Assembly (NCBI GenBank): GCA_943736015.1 | Contig: OX031065.1 | Span: forward strand, 30,890,427 to 30,954,426 | Reading direction: 5' to 3' | Source of the DNA: Tridacna crocea | Taxonomy: Eukaryota; Mollusca; Bivalvia; Cardiida; Cardiidae | DNA length: 64,000 nucleotides | In this document: in pieces, positions 21,736-32,294 of the stretch | Layout of the letters: every line of letters starts with the position of its first letter | Position numbering within the stretch: position 1 is the first letter of the stretch | Translations under genes and position numbers: made by a program | Notes under the pieces: model-generated | What the model was told of the DNA's origin: nothing | Seen by the model: the letters and a program-made list of their open reading frames with translations, nothing else | Database searches by the model: none

Positions 21736-22018
21736 CTCACGGATTTTCAAAAATCATTCGTGAAATTTTGGTCCGTTAAGAAACATGGGCGTGGTGAATG
21801 GGGGCTACTTGCAATATACAAAAATAATACAGAAATAAAGAAATTCTTAAAAATTCTTCTTCTCTGAAACCGCTGGCAGATTTGAAACAATTTTACAGAA
21901 ATGTTCTTTGGTTGAACCTTTTCAAAAAGTGTTCGCGAAATTTTGATCCAACAAGAAACATTTCTGTGGGGAATGGGGGCTACTTGCACTATAGGAAATT
22001 AAGAGATTCTTAAAAACT
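21736..22018 (-). repeat. Two diverged 166-bp-type units without caps
   Basis: Reverse-complement match to the units at 28-29 kb: GAATGGGGGCTACTTGCA recurs at 21796 and 21971 (175 bp apart). No cap sequence is visible on either side. Confidence 0.7.
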
Positions 22019-22052
22019 TCAAAGTTTTCAGAAGCCTTCTTCCTCAGGGTTG

Positions 22053-22138
22053 TTAATTTTTACCAAACAACAAATTTATAGACTGGTCCAAATTCAAAGC
22101 ATTTGCAGACAACAAAATAAATGTGACTGAAAAGTTAA
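22053..22138 (+). mobile_element. tM1 X-end fragment
   Basis: ACCAAACAACAAATTTATAG through the X flank, cut at TTAA by the following copy. A Y fragment lies just left, at 22025-22052. Confidence 0.65.
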
Positions 22139-22360
22139 CCCTTTCCCAAACAACAAAATTTTAGATTGGTCCAAAGTGAAAGTACTTGCAGACAAATTAA
22201 CGTAATTCATAAATTAAAATTTATTTCCAACAGGGTAGGAAACATTGTGGGTAAAGGAGAAAATGCTGGTTACCAGCATTTTCTCCTTTTCCTACACTGT
22301 TTTCAAAAGGCTTTTATCTGAGGGTCGTAAAAACCAGGGATTGGTTTGGTAAAGGGTTAA
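22135..22360 (+). mobile_element. tM1, subfamily B, full length
   Basis: Y side GGTCGTAAAAACCAGGGATT. Hairpin intact apart from GTGGGTAAAGG and TTCCTACACTG. Confidence 0.9.
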
Positions 22361-22502
22361 AATATGCTGTGGGAAGGGTAGAAAACATAGAGGGAAAAGG
22401 AGAAAAGGCTAGTTTTGGGCATTTTCTTCTTTTCCCGCAAAGTTTTCCAAAGGCTTCTACCCCAGGGTCATCAAAATTCGTCATTGTGTGGTAAAGGGTT
22501 AA
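22361..22502 (+). mobile_element. tM1, X side lost
   Basis: Broken hairpin (GGCTAGTTTTGGGCATT) and a complete Y end to TTAA at 22499-22502. Confidence 0.75.
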
Positions 22503-22559
22503 CTCTTTCACGGTTGAATAAATAAATTACATTTTCTTGAAGGCTACAATTACAGTTTC

Positions 22560-22662
22560 AATGCAAGATCAAGGCAGGGTTCAGTCATAAACCAGAATAA
22601 ATCAGTACATTCTGTGCAGTCTGATCTTGACCTGCACTGTCCACAAAAGGTTCTGGTGTTGT
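22560..22662 (+). repeat. Dispersed repeat, GATCTTGACC palindrome type
   Basis: CAGTCTGATCTTGACCTGCA and TTCTGGTGTTG shared with 26195-26325 and, reversed, 9040-9165. Confidence 0.6.
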
Positions 22663-22714
22663 CTCAGGTATAAAAGAGTAGAAAAATGGTATTGTTTAGA
22701 AGATTAATCATAAA

Positions 22715-22865
22715 AGACAGTGTAGTGGTGTTCTTGGTTGTGAAGTAGAGCAATGGCCTCAAAACCTAAGTTCAGTACCCAGAGACGAGTTCAACTTTGG
22801 GATTTTTCATTGGCCCACACATTTGGCGTGAGTACTGGTTTGGTTCTCAGGAAGCAGAATCAAGA
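22715..22865 (+). mobile_element. Possible SINE-like fragment
   Basis: A B-box-like AAGTTCAGTACCC near 22780 follows a weak A-box-like AGAGCAATGGC. It is cut by a tM1 Y fragment at 22866-22951. Confidence 0.35.
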
Positions 22866-22951
22866 GAGCATTTTCTTCTTTTTCCACAATGTTTTCTTAA
22901 GACTTCTTCTCCAGGGTCATCAGAAGTCGTCATTGTGTGGTAAAGGGTTAA
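22866..22951 (+). mobile_element. tM1 Y-end fragment
   Basis: Right hairpin arm and Y end ending TAAAGGGTTAA. Confidence 0.75.
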
Positions 22952-23385
22952 AGGATGCCATCAGTGCCATTTCAATGATCATTTCAAGGACACTGTAACT
23001 GCTATTGTAATGACAATTTCAAGGATCACTGCCATTATAATGGTCATGTCAAGGGTGTCATTACTGCCATTGTAATGCTCTTTTGAAAGACATTTCTGCG
23101 ATTGCAATGACCATTTGACGTATGTTATCATTTGATGAATGACATTTCGAACCATCATTTCAAGAATGTCACTACTTACTTTGTAATTATCAATTGAGGA
23201 TGCCATCAGTGCCATTGTTATGATCATTTAAAAATGCCACAAATGCCATTGTCATGATCACTTCCAAGATGCCATCAGTAGTATTGTCATGATCATCTCA
23301 AAGATGCCATCAGTGACATTGTCATGATCATTTCTAGGATGTCATGATAATTTTAAGGATGCAATCATTGACATATTCATGATTA
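22952..23385 (+). repeat. Degenerate minisatellite
   Basis: Imperfect repeats of roughly 36-40 bp built on GATGCCATCAGTGCCATTG and TCATGATCATTTCAA. A few more units resume at about 23760-23850 after an inserted segment. Confidence 0.75.
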
Positions 23386-23760
23386 TTTTATGCTTTCCGG
23401 TAGGATATCGAGAAATAGCAGTGAAAATATTTTTCGATCTTACACTGGTACCACTAGTGAAAATACTGATTTTCATGTTCTTGTTGCCTAGGTAAACTGC
23501 GCGTGCCTGACAACCATACGGGAAATATGACGTCATATACCTTAGATTTCTCGCGCTTGACGTGATGTTGTAATGCCTTGCAATGCGGGAGGGGTCCGCC
23601 ACGGGGAATAACAGAAAAGAACTGTAATGGATTTTGATAAAGCTCCTCCCAAAAAGGGTTAAAAGCATGAAATAAATAGAATATCTATTTTTTCCAGTAA
23701 AAGATCGAAATTTAATTCATCTCGTGAACACCATCGGTAATATTTTCACGAGTGGCGTGC
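23386..23760. mobile_element. Insertion inside the minisatellite
   Basis: About 375 bp with partly inverted edges (GTGAAAATATTTTTCGATC near the left; TAATATTTTCACGAGTGG at the right), and units of the minisatellite on both sides. Probably a small transposon; no coding capacity. Confidence 0.55.
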
Positions 23761-24023
23761 CATTATTGCCACTGTAATGATCATTTCAAAGATGCACTTA
23801 TGCACTGAAGGACAATATTATAATGATCATTAAAGGATGCTTTTACTGCCGTTGGAAAGAACAATGACCTGTGCATTTGGAACTGCAATTATTTTTGTCA
23901 TCTGTCCCGAAAAAAAAATGTCCAAAAACCGGCCAAACTAGGAAAGATTTGTGAACTCTTGCCATACAATTCTTGGCTCAATGAACTTTGAGGGTAAAGG
24001 CCTTTGAAAACATTCAAGAGAGT

Positions 24024-24153
24024 TTAACTCTTTACCAAACGACAAAATTTCAGACTGGTCTTTTCTGGTCATTTTCTCCTTTTCCAACAATGTTTTCAGA
24101 AGGCTTGTTTCTCAGGGATCTTGAAAGTCAGAATTGTGTGGTAAGGGGTTTAA
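24024..24153 (+). mobile_element. tM1, internally deleted
   Basis: X end fused directly to the right hairpin arm (GGTCTTTTCTGGTCATTTTC), then Y end. Confidence 0.78.
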
Positions 24154-24228
24154 AATGACCGCAAACATTTTCTTCATTAAAATTTCGGGACTAGAATTCT
24201 GCCGTCTGGTTAAATAATCAAAATGGTG

Positions 24229-24447
24229 TTAACTCCTTACTAGAGAACAAGAAAGTTAGACTTGTCCAAATCAAAAGCATTTGCAGACAAGATAGATATG
24301 ACTCATACTGTGAAATATGCCATTGGAAGGGTAGAAAAGATGGTTGGAAAGGAAGATAAATTCATTTCCTCCTTTTCTTAAAATGTTTTTCTAATCTTTT
24401 TTCCACAAGGGTAATCACAAGTATGGATTGTGTGATAAAGTGTTCAG
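24229..24447 (+). mobile_element. tM1, diverged
   Basis: X end TTAACTCCTTACT; hairpin largely lost; Y end GGATTGTGTGATAAAGTG without TTAA. Confidence 0.7.
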
Positions 24448-24490
24448 AACAATTTCATTGATATCTCAGTTGGCCGTAGCAAGAGCTTAA

Positions 24491-24699
24491 TTAACCCTTT
24501 ACCAAACGACAAAATTTTGGACTGGTCCAAATTGAAAGCACTTGCATACGACAAAATAAATGTAACTCAAAAATTGAATTTTTTTCCTTCAGGGTATAAA
24601 ACATTGTGGGAAAAGGAGAAAATGCTGGTCACCACAAAGTTTTCAAAAGGCTTCTATCTCAGGGTCGTAAAAACCATGGATTGTTTGGTATAGGGTTAA
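24491..24699 (+). mobile_element. tM1 (B-type Y end) lacking the right hairpin arm
   Basis: TTAA at both ends. Sequence goes from ATGCTGGTCACC straight to ACAAAGTTTTC. Confidence 0.88.
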
Positions 24700-24978
24700 A
24701 TTAATCCAACGTCACCAGTGGGGATATTGCACATAGACAGTAAATTGCAGATCCAACATGAGCCCCGAAGGACCCAAAATATAGTAGTAATGACAACTTA
24801 AAAACAAACACACAAAGAAAGGCTGTAAATAGTTTTAATGGACAAAATTAATTACAAATATATATATATGTTGCATAGATAGAAAATAAGTGATCGCAGG
24901 TCAATGTTTCGGACATTCAGACCATGCTGACTTGGCATTATAACAAACACTATGTACATACAAAAGATTGAACCACTA
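24700..24978 (-). other. Unassigned, with a hammerhead-like core remnant
   Basis: On the minus strand GGTCTGAATGTCCGAAACAT at about 24908-24936 resembles the stem II plus GAAA part of hammerhead motifs found at the ends of Penelope-like elements. The conserved CUGANGA box is degraded. Very tentative. Confidence 0.25.
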
Positions 24979-25208
24979 TTAACTCTTTACCAAACGACAA
25001 AATTTTAGACTAGTTCAAATTGAAAGCATTTGCAGACAACAAAATAAGAGTGAATCAAAAATTGAAATTTGATTTGGGAAGGGTAGAAAACATTGTGGGA
25101 AAAGGAGAAAATGCTGGTTACCAGCATTTTCTCCTTTTCCCACGATGTTTTCAAAAGGCTTCTTTTGTTAGGGTCGTTAAAAGTTGGGATTGTGTGGTAA
25201 AGAGTTAA
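24979..25208 (+). mobile_element. tM1, full length, near-perfect hairpin
   Basis: Only CCCACGATG breaks arm symmetry. Shares TTAA with the next copy. Confidence 0.93.
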
Positions 25209-25416
25209 AGAGTACAAAGTTAGACCTGTCAACATCAAAAGGATTTGAGGTGACAAAACACAAGCGATCTAAAATTGGTATTTTGAAGAAAAGCAAATAT
25301 CATGGAAATGGAAAAAATGCTGGTATCAGCATTTTCTTCTTTTCACATAATATTTTCAAAAGGTTTTCTTCCACAATTTTTTTTTTACAACTTGGGATTG
25401 TGTGGTAAGGTCTTAA
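25205..25416 (+). mobile_element. tM1, diverged
   Basis: TTAA at both ends; X flank and arms diverged (TGGAAAAAATGCTGG; CTTCTTTTCAC). Confidence 0.82.
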
Positions 25417-25753
25417 AGATTTTACCATTTCAAGTAGTAACACCTTTTTAACTTTGAAAACATTGTTGCAAAGATGCCTGCCTCTGTATGGTGACAGTAA
25501 CTGCTACAGACATTTTCAAAAACAGGGCATAAGCTCCAACCTTCCCAATTTCTTGACAGTTACTTGGGAAGAAATAAGACAGAATTTCTCAGCACTGCCT
25601 CATACAGTTTTAACAAATCATGCATAAATTATACAGATATACATTCATTACTGTATTTTATGAATGACCTCTTGACAAATATAGGCTACAAATACAATGT
25701 ATGTGATACCATCCTCAGTTATATTCCTTTTTTTTCCCCAGCAAACTAATTCT
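25417..25753. other. Unassigned
   Basis: No repeat or exon supported. Confidence 0.4.
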
Positions 25754-25874
25754 GGGCCCGTATTTACCAACCATTTGGTTTAGCCAATCAGAAGTTGTGT
25801 TACTTACAAATGTAGAAAAATCTGAAGAATAAGACAAAGAACATTCTTGAGAATGGTTAGTAAATACAGGACCT
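25754..25874. mobile_element. GGGCCC-family MITE, half lost
   Basis: Starts GGGCCCGTATTTACCAACC, keeps the centre TTTAGCCAATCAGAAG and ends TTAGTAAATACAGGACC. The left arm is mostly deleted. Confidence 0.7.
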
Positions 25875-25920
25875 GAAGTACTTGTGGCTGCAGAAGAAAT
25901 TGATAAACTCTCGACACAAT

Positions 25921-26117
25921 AGCTGAGGAAGAAAGCTTGTGAAAACAGTGTGGGAAAAATGGAGAAAATGCTGGTTACCAGCATTTTCTCCTTTTTCCAC
26001 AATGTTTTCCATACTTTATGTGACAAATTTCATAATTTGACCCACATATGATTTTTCATCTACAAATGCCATTATTTTGGATGTGTCCAAAAATTTGCTG
26101 TTTGGTACAGAATTAAA
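25921..26117 (-). mobile_element. tM1, Y end lost
   Basis: Hairpin nearly perfect; X end TTTGGTACAGAATTAA. Confidence 0.75.
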
Positions 26118-26194
26118 ACAGTCTCTTCTCTATTTGCTGCAATGTTTTCACCAAACCTTTTATAACACGCTATCACGCAGGATGGCTTTCCATT

Positions 26195-26325
26195 ACAATT
26201 TCCTCTGCAAGGTCAAGAGACAGTTTGGTCATAATCTAGAATATATCAGTGGACAGTGTAGATCAGATGAGACTGCTGTGCAGTCTGATCTTGATCTACA
26301 TTGTCCTCAAAGGCTTCTGGTGTTG
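26195..26325 (+). repeat. Dispersed repeat with strong hairpin
   Basis: GTAGATCAGATGAGACTGC faces GCAGTCTGATCTTGATCTAC across two bases. Related to 22560-22662 and 9040-9165. Confidence 0.65.
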
Positions 26326-26835
26326 GCTGTGCTATGGAAACTCAGGTTATATATCTTATCATATGCAACAAAGAACGTATTTGAACATATAAAATAGCTA
26401 ATTTGCTAAACATAAAGAGTAAGTGAAATGCGTGAAAAATGAAAAGAGTAAAAACTAAATCATGTTTATAATCATGAACCCTAAGAGCACCTGATAACCT
26501 TAGCATACAAATTCAGTACAGCTCTAAGACAAAAATAACCGAGTCAATCAGCCATGCTCTTGATAAAGGGAACTTAATGCATCTCCAATCATTCTTGATT
26601 TACATTATTTGAGATTATAAATCTAAAGACTACCCATCTGATTGGGTAAGACAGTGTGTCTAAGCCAATCAGATTCTTAGACATGGAATTAAGAATTAGA
26701 ACAGTTCTTTAATATCAAACCAGCTAAAGACAGCAACTCTCTGACCTGATCCCCCAAGAATATAAAGAAAACAAGCTTGTTTACAAGTAACAATCCTCAA
26801 AATAAATCTTCCTTTTCTTTAGATACCTTCAGCTC
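26326..26835. other. Unassigned, with a palindrome
   Basis: TCTGATTGGGTAAGACA and TGTCTAAGCCAATCAGA face each other at about 26638-26673, so a small MITE is likely. Boundaries are not clear. Confidence 0.4.
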
Positions 26836-27064
26836 TTAACTCTTTACCAAACGACAAAATTGCAGACTTGTCCAAATTGAAAGCATTGGCAGACGACATA
26901 ATAAATGTGGCTAAAAAAAGGAAATCTGTGTTGGGAAGGATAGAAAACATTCTGGGAAAAGGAGAAAATGCTGGTAACCAGCATTTTCTCCTTTTCCCAT
27001 AATGTTTTCAAAAGGTCTCTTTCTCAAGGTCAGTAAAAGTCGGGATTGTGTCGTAAAGAGTTAA
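26836..27064 (+). mobile_element. tM1, full length, centre base flipped
   Basis: Centre reads GGTAACC although X is on the left (most X-left copies have GGTTACC). TTAA is shared with the next element. Confidence 0.9.
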
Positions 27065-27307
27065 CAAAAGGCAAATTTTTAGACTTGTATAAGGTGAAAG
27101 TACTTTGCAGACCACTCAAACTGGGAGATCTGTTATATACAGGGTTGAAAAGGTTTTGAGAAAAGGGAGAAAATGCTGTTTACTAGCATTTTCTGAATTT
27201 TCCTATGATCTTTTGCTCCGCTGTCACTAGGACCACAATTAATTTGTTGTCTGCAAATGCTTTCAATTTGGACACATCTAAAATTTTGTTGTGTGGTAAA
27301 GGGTGAA
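27061..27307. mobile_element. tM1-like element with X-type sequence on both sides
   Basis: Left flank TAGACTTGTATAAGGTGAAA and right flank CTGCAAATGCTTTCAATTTGG are both X-type around a decayed hairpin. The right end is TGAA. Confidence 0.7.
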
Positions 27308-27502
27308 AGATTCATGTGACCAAACTGAAGATCAATTGACACACAAAATAGGTATGTATTTTTGGCTCTTTCTCCTGGGGTTCCATGTTGACATTTTTGT
27401 AGCAGAGGACAAAAAATAAAGAGAAACATGAAAGACAAAATGTTCCAGATGAGAGGTTTTTACTGCTTTCTTGTTTATCAACATCAAAAATACCTTTCAC
27501 AT

Positions 27503-27726
27503 TTAAACCCTTTACCACACAATCCCATCTTTTAAGGACCCTGAGAAAGAACCTTTAGAAAACAATGTGGGAAAAGGAGAAAATGCTGATGACCAGCATT
27601 TTCTCTTTTTTCCCAAATGTTTTCTACCCTTCCTAAAACAAATTCCAATTTTTCAGCCACATTTATTTTGTTGTCTGCACAAACTTATGATTTGTACAGG
27701 ATTAACACTTTGTCATCTACTTAAAG
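27503..27726 (-). mobile_element. tM1
   Basis: Y end and hairpin good. X flank decayed with end CATCTACTTAAAGG. Confidence 0.8.
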
Positions 27727-27790
27727 GTAAAATCATCACAAAAATAGAGTCGATAAGTACATGTATATTGGGATAGGGATTATATGACAA

Positions 27791-29391
27791 ACAAGAGGGC
27801 CAAGATGGCCCTGGATCGCTCACCTGAATTTTTGAGATGACCATAGTCTATTTTTTTTTTTTTTTTTTTGAGGTACTGAAACATTGGAACCAAATTTATA
27901 ATTTTGCCAAGCAATTTTCAAAAGGTCACCTGTAAAAGTCATTTTGAAATCTGACCATCAGTTTCAAAAAGAAGAATTTTTAAGAATTCTTCATTTCTGT
28001 ATAAGAGCAAGTAGCCCCCATCCACGAGAGCCATGTTTCTTGATGGATCAAAATTTACAAACAAGTTTTGAAAAGGGTCACCCAAGGATCATCTCTCTGA
28101 AATTATTTCAAAATCTGACCACGGGTTTCAGAGAAGAGAGAATTTTAAAGAATTTCATCATGTCCGTATAGTGCAAGTAGCCCCCATTCACCAGAGCCAT
28201 GTTTCTTGACGGATCAAAATTATATGTACAGCTTTTGGAAAGGGTCACCCAAAGAACATCTCTGTCAGATTACTTTAAAATCTGACCTCGGGTTTCAGAG
28301 AAGAAGAATTTTCAAGAATTTCTTCATTTCCATATAGTGCAAGTAGCCCCCATTCACAAGAGCTATGTTTCTTGGCCAATCAAAATTTCGCAAACAATTT
28401 TAGAAAAGTGTCACCCAAGGAACATCTCTGTAAAATTTTTTCAAAATCTGTCCAGCCATTTCAGAGAAGAAGAATTTTCAAGAATTTCTTCATTTCTGTA
28501 TAGTGCAAGTAGCCCCCATTCACCAGAGCCATGTTTCTTGGCCAATCAAAATTTCGCGAACAGTTTTTGAAAAGGGTAACCCAAGGAACAAGTCTGTGAA
28601 ATTATTTCAAAATCTAACCAGCTGTTTCATAGAAGAAGAATTTTTAAGAATTTCTTCATTTCTGTATAGTGCAAGAAGCCCCCATTCACCAGAGCCATGT
28701 TTCTTGACCAATCAAAATTTCGCGAACAGTTTTTTAAAAGGGTCACCAATGGAACAACTCTGTGAAATTATTTCAAAATCTGACCTGCGGTTTCAGAGAA
28801 GAAGATTTTTTAAGAATTCCTTCATTTCTGTATAGTGCAAGAAGCCCCCATTCACCAAAGCCACATTTTTTGACAGATCAAAATTTCACGAACAATTTTT
28901 GAAAAGGGTCACCCAAGGAACATATCTGTGAAATCATTTCAAAATCCAACCAGTGGTTTCAGAAAAGAAGATTTTTAAAGAATTCCTTCATTTCTGTATA
29001 GTGCAAGAAGCCCCCATTCACCAGAGCCACAATTTTTGACGAATCAAAATTTCACGAACAATTTTTGAAAAGGGTCACCCAAGGAACATATCTGTGAAAT
29101 TATTTCAAAGTCCGACCAGCGGTTTCAGAGGAGAAGATTTTTGAAGAATTTGCTAAAAAATTCCATTTGGTTGCCATGGCAACCAGAGTTTTTGATGGAA
29201 TCAAAATCTGTGAACACTTTTTAAAGAAGACCTCCCAAGGAACATTCCTGCCAAGTTCGGTCCAAATCCGCCCAGCGGTTTAGGAGGAGTTGATGTTTAA
29301 AGAATTGTTGATGACGCACGACGGACGACGCACAACGGACACCGGGTGATCCTAAAAGCTCCCCTTGAGTATGCTGTGCTCAGGTGAGCTA
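27791..29391 (+). mobile_element. Second array-bearing element, 166-bp units
   Basis: The caps correspond to those at 1571-3600: left ACAAGAGG, palindrome GGGCCA-AGA-TGGCCC, GCTCACCTGA; right GACGACGCAC-rich run and a decayed terminal hairpin ending CAGGTGAGCT. The interior is unrelated to the first element: a conserved GTGCAAGTAGCCCC-type motif recurs at 28005, 28171, 28337, 28503, 28669, 28835 and 29001, exactly 166 bp apart. A poly-T run sits near 27850. No coding capacity. Confidence 0.75.
27960..29150 (+). repeat. Tandem array, seven units of 166 bp
   Basis: Short open frames recur because parts of the unit lack stops. They shift frame between units (166 is not a multiple of 3) and are not genes. 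Confidence 0.9.
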
Positions 29392-29489
29392 AAAAAAACA
29401 TACACACATTTGTACATATAAAATACAAGGCATGAATGAAGATCAGACTACAAAAATGTTCAGTCTATTCCAAATCTACACTCTCAATA

Positions 29490-29820
29490 AACATGTATAT
29501 ATATCATTGTTCATTTATGGGAGGACAAAAACAGCAAACATAATTACTCAATATACATCATTGTTCACCTATGGAAGGACAAAAACAACAAACACAATTA
29601 CTCAATATACATCATTGTTCACCTATGGGAGGACAAAAACAACAAACATAATTACTCAATATATATCATTGTTCACTTATGGAAGGACAAAAACAACAGC
29701 AAAATTTAATATAATTATTAAACATTATTGTTCACCTATGGGAGGACAAAAACAGCAAACATAATTAATCAATAAACATAACTGTTCACCTATGGGAGGA
29801 CAAAAACAGTGAACATAATT
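29490..29820 (+). repeat. 54-bp minisatellite, six units
   Basis: GTTCACCTATGG recurs at 29509, 29563, 29617, 29671, 29730 and 29784, spaced 54, 54, 54, 59 and 54. Because 54 is a multiple of 3, an open frame with an 18-residue repeat (FTYGRTKTTNIITQYTS) appears at 29432-29764. The 59-bp interval breaks the frame, and no gene signal supports it. Confidence 0.9.
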
Positions 29821-30167
29821 TTTGTCCATTTGATGCAAAAAAGAACATAAAAAAACCTACATTATTTGACTATGATACACATTATCCAAATATATACAAA
29901 TACAGGCTAAAGATTTCTTTCTTTACAAGGACAGACATTTGAATTTTTAGTTCAGAAAAAATTTTGTGCAAAGAATGGGTCAAATGAATACCCATAAGGC
30001 ATTAAAATAAATAAGGCACAAGGAACGCCAGCTAGGCACAAAACTAAAGGCACATAATGAAAAAAGTTATGAGAGTATGATATACCCTTGAAACAAAATT
30101 AATGAGAATACATGACTTATTTGATATATAGTTTAGTTAATGAATATTTTCATGAAATATGTACGGT
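29821..30167. other. Unassigned AT-rich
   Basis: No feature supported. Confidence 0.4.
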
Positions 30168-30396
30168 TTAACCCATTACCACACAATCCCTACTTTTGAC
30201 GCCCCTGAGAAAGAAGCCTTTTGAAAACACTGTGGGAAAAGGAGAAAATGCTGGTAACCAGCATTTTCTCCTTTTCCCACAGTGTTTTCTACCCTTTCCA
30301 GAACAAATTTTAATTTTTCAGTAACCTTTATTTTGTCGTCTGCAAATGCTTTCAATTTGGGCCAGTCTAAAATTTTCTCGTGTGGTAAAGAGTTAA
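30168..30396 (-). mobile_element. tM1, full length, perfect hairpin
   Basis: ACTGTGGG/CCCACAGT variant. A good reference copy: 229 bp with TTAA on each side. Confidence 0.95.
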
Positions 30397-30794
30397 AAAG
30401 CATAAAGCTTATTTTTTTTCTTTGCACAATACAAGTAGCTACTTGGAAAAAGAATGACCCATAACTCCCACTGATTATTTCAAACTATTATCTATTCTAA
30501 TTCCCACGGAATATTTAAAACCAAAGACTACTGAGGAGTAACCAGCCACATTTTCATGTAGCTACTGGTATAAAGTAAATGTGTTTTGATATGATAGAAA
30601 CTCAAACATAATCATTATATAAAAAATATTTCTCAACAATGAGAAATAAACATTGTAAAAGTTAAATTTAGTAATAACCTTTGCATCAAAATGGAAGAGA
30701 TATCATTTTAAATGCGTCTTTTAATGTGTGTCACTGCTTTCGGTAAATGAATAGGACAGCTTTATGTTAAACATACAACTGTCCTCTAAATAAT
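30397..30794. other. Unassigned AT-rich
   Basis: No feature supported. Confidence 0.4.
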
Positions 30795-31201
30795 CATCTT
30801 CGCAAGCCAAGGCTGACGATTCACTACACAAATCTATCCTTGGCGGATCGAGTTTGATTTTTACATTCCCCCGATACGCTTTTTCATTGGATGCAGCCAG
30901 CTCTAACTGCAACAAATGAAGTCGCTGGTAGCATTAATTTTCATCTTTGATAAAAATAGAACAAGGTTGCTACCTTTCGAACAGAAGGTAAAGATGGAAA
31001 CCCACATGGATGTCTGCCTATCGCTTCATGTGTATTCGTAAGCGGTTTGTAAAACGATATTTCATTGGCTTTTAGAAATATGATCTAAAGGGGGGTAATA
31101 ACCAGCATCCAATAGAGGGCGCATGGCAGGAATCTCGAAATCGGGCTCAATCAGCCAAGGTAAGATCCACATAGTGATCATAACCTTGGCTTGCGAAGAT
31201 G
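30795..31201 (+). mobile_element. Inverted-repeat element IRE, copy 1
   Basis: Ends CATCTTCGCAAGCCAAGG and CCTTGGCTTGCGAAGATG are exact inverted repeats. The 407 bp body carries ACATTCCCCCGATACGC and GGGGGGTAATAACCAGC. Copies 2 and 3 lie at 31866-32267 and 39874-40398. Open frames in it are not conserved. Confidence 0.85.
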
Positions 31202-31603
31202 CTACATAATGGAAATTAGCTCAACTATTCAACCACATACAGTGACAGGGTACAGAGTACTCAGTAACAAAACGATACAATGCAACAAAGAAAAAAAAAA
31301 GCAAAACATATCTACATTACTGATAAATGTATCTACAAACTTTTTTACACTGGAATGTTTATGTATGCTTAAAAGTACAAAAATCTAAAATCCACAAATC
31401 GGGAATTAGAAAAAATAAACTATGATACAGTCTATTCATTAGTTATACACACTACTGAAACAATCATGAGGTTATAAGTTACTCAAACATGATATAGAAC
31501 CAGAATGCCTTGTGCTCAACAAGAATGCAATGTGCTCAACATCATGTTGAACACTGATGTAGTGTACTCGAACATGGTGCTGAAAAAAAATCATGCAGTA
31601 CAC
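31202..31603. other. Unassigned
   Basis: No repeat or exon supported apart from a short duplicated phrase AGAATGCAATGTGCTCAAC near 31520. Confidence 0.4.
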
Positions 31604-31837
31604 TGAACCCTTTAACAAACAATTCCGGATTTTAACGACCATAATTAGATCTATGAAAGAAGCCTTTTGAAAACATTGTGGGAAAAGGAGAAAATGCTGG
31701 TAACCAGCATTTTGTCCTTTTCCCACAATGGTTTCTACACTATCAAGGGCAAATTGCATCATCTGATCCATCTTTGTTGTCTGCCAATACTTTCAATTTG
31801 GACCAGTCTAAACATTTATCGTTTGGTAAAGAGTTAA
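31604..31837 (-). mobile_element. tM1
   Basis: Left TTAA now TGAA; hairpin near perfect (CATTTTGTCC in the right arm); small insertion in the Y flank. Confidence 0.88.
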
Positions 31838-31865
31838 ATATAATGCAGTGTACTCAGAGGACCAA

Positions 31866-32267
31866 CATCTTCACAAACCAAGGCTGACGATTCACTGTGT
31901 TACTCTACCCTTGGCAGATCAAGCTTGATTTTTACATTCCCCCGCTACGCTTTTTCATTGGATGCAGCCAGCTCTAGCTGCAACGAATGAAATCACTTGT
32001 AGCATTTAATCTTTGATAAAAATAGAACAAGGTCACTGCCTTTCGAATAGAAGGTAAACATGGAAACCCACGTGGATGTCTGCTTATCGCTTCATGTGTA
32101 TACGTAAGCGGTTTGTAAAAGGATATTTCATTGGCCTTTAGAAATGTGATGTAAAGGGGGGTAATAACTAGCATCCAATAGAGGGTGCATCGCAGGAATC
32201 TCGAAATCGGGCTCTATCAGCCAAGGTAAGATCCACGTAGTGATCGTAAACTTGGCTCGCGGAGATG
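31866..32267 (+). mobile_element. Inverted-repeat element IRE, copy 2
   Basis: Same orientation and interior as copy 1. The ends have drifted (CATCTTCACAAACCAAGG; CTTGGCTCGCGGAGATG). Confidence 0.85.
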
Positions 32268-32294
32268 CAGAACCATGGGAAATCAGAATGCCGC

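Noticed and set aside
28337..28835. Series of short open frames with repeats such as QVAPIHQSHVSWPIKISRT
   Set aside because: They are frame shadows of the 166-bp tandem units. The frame changes in each unit.
29432..29764. Open frame of 110 codons with an 18-residue repeat
   Set aside because: It is produced by a 54-bp minisatellite whose unit is a multiple of three. The irregular 59-bp spacing breaks the frame, and there is no splice or start context.
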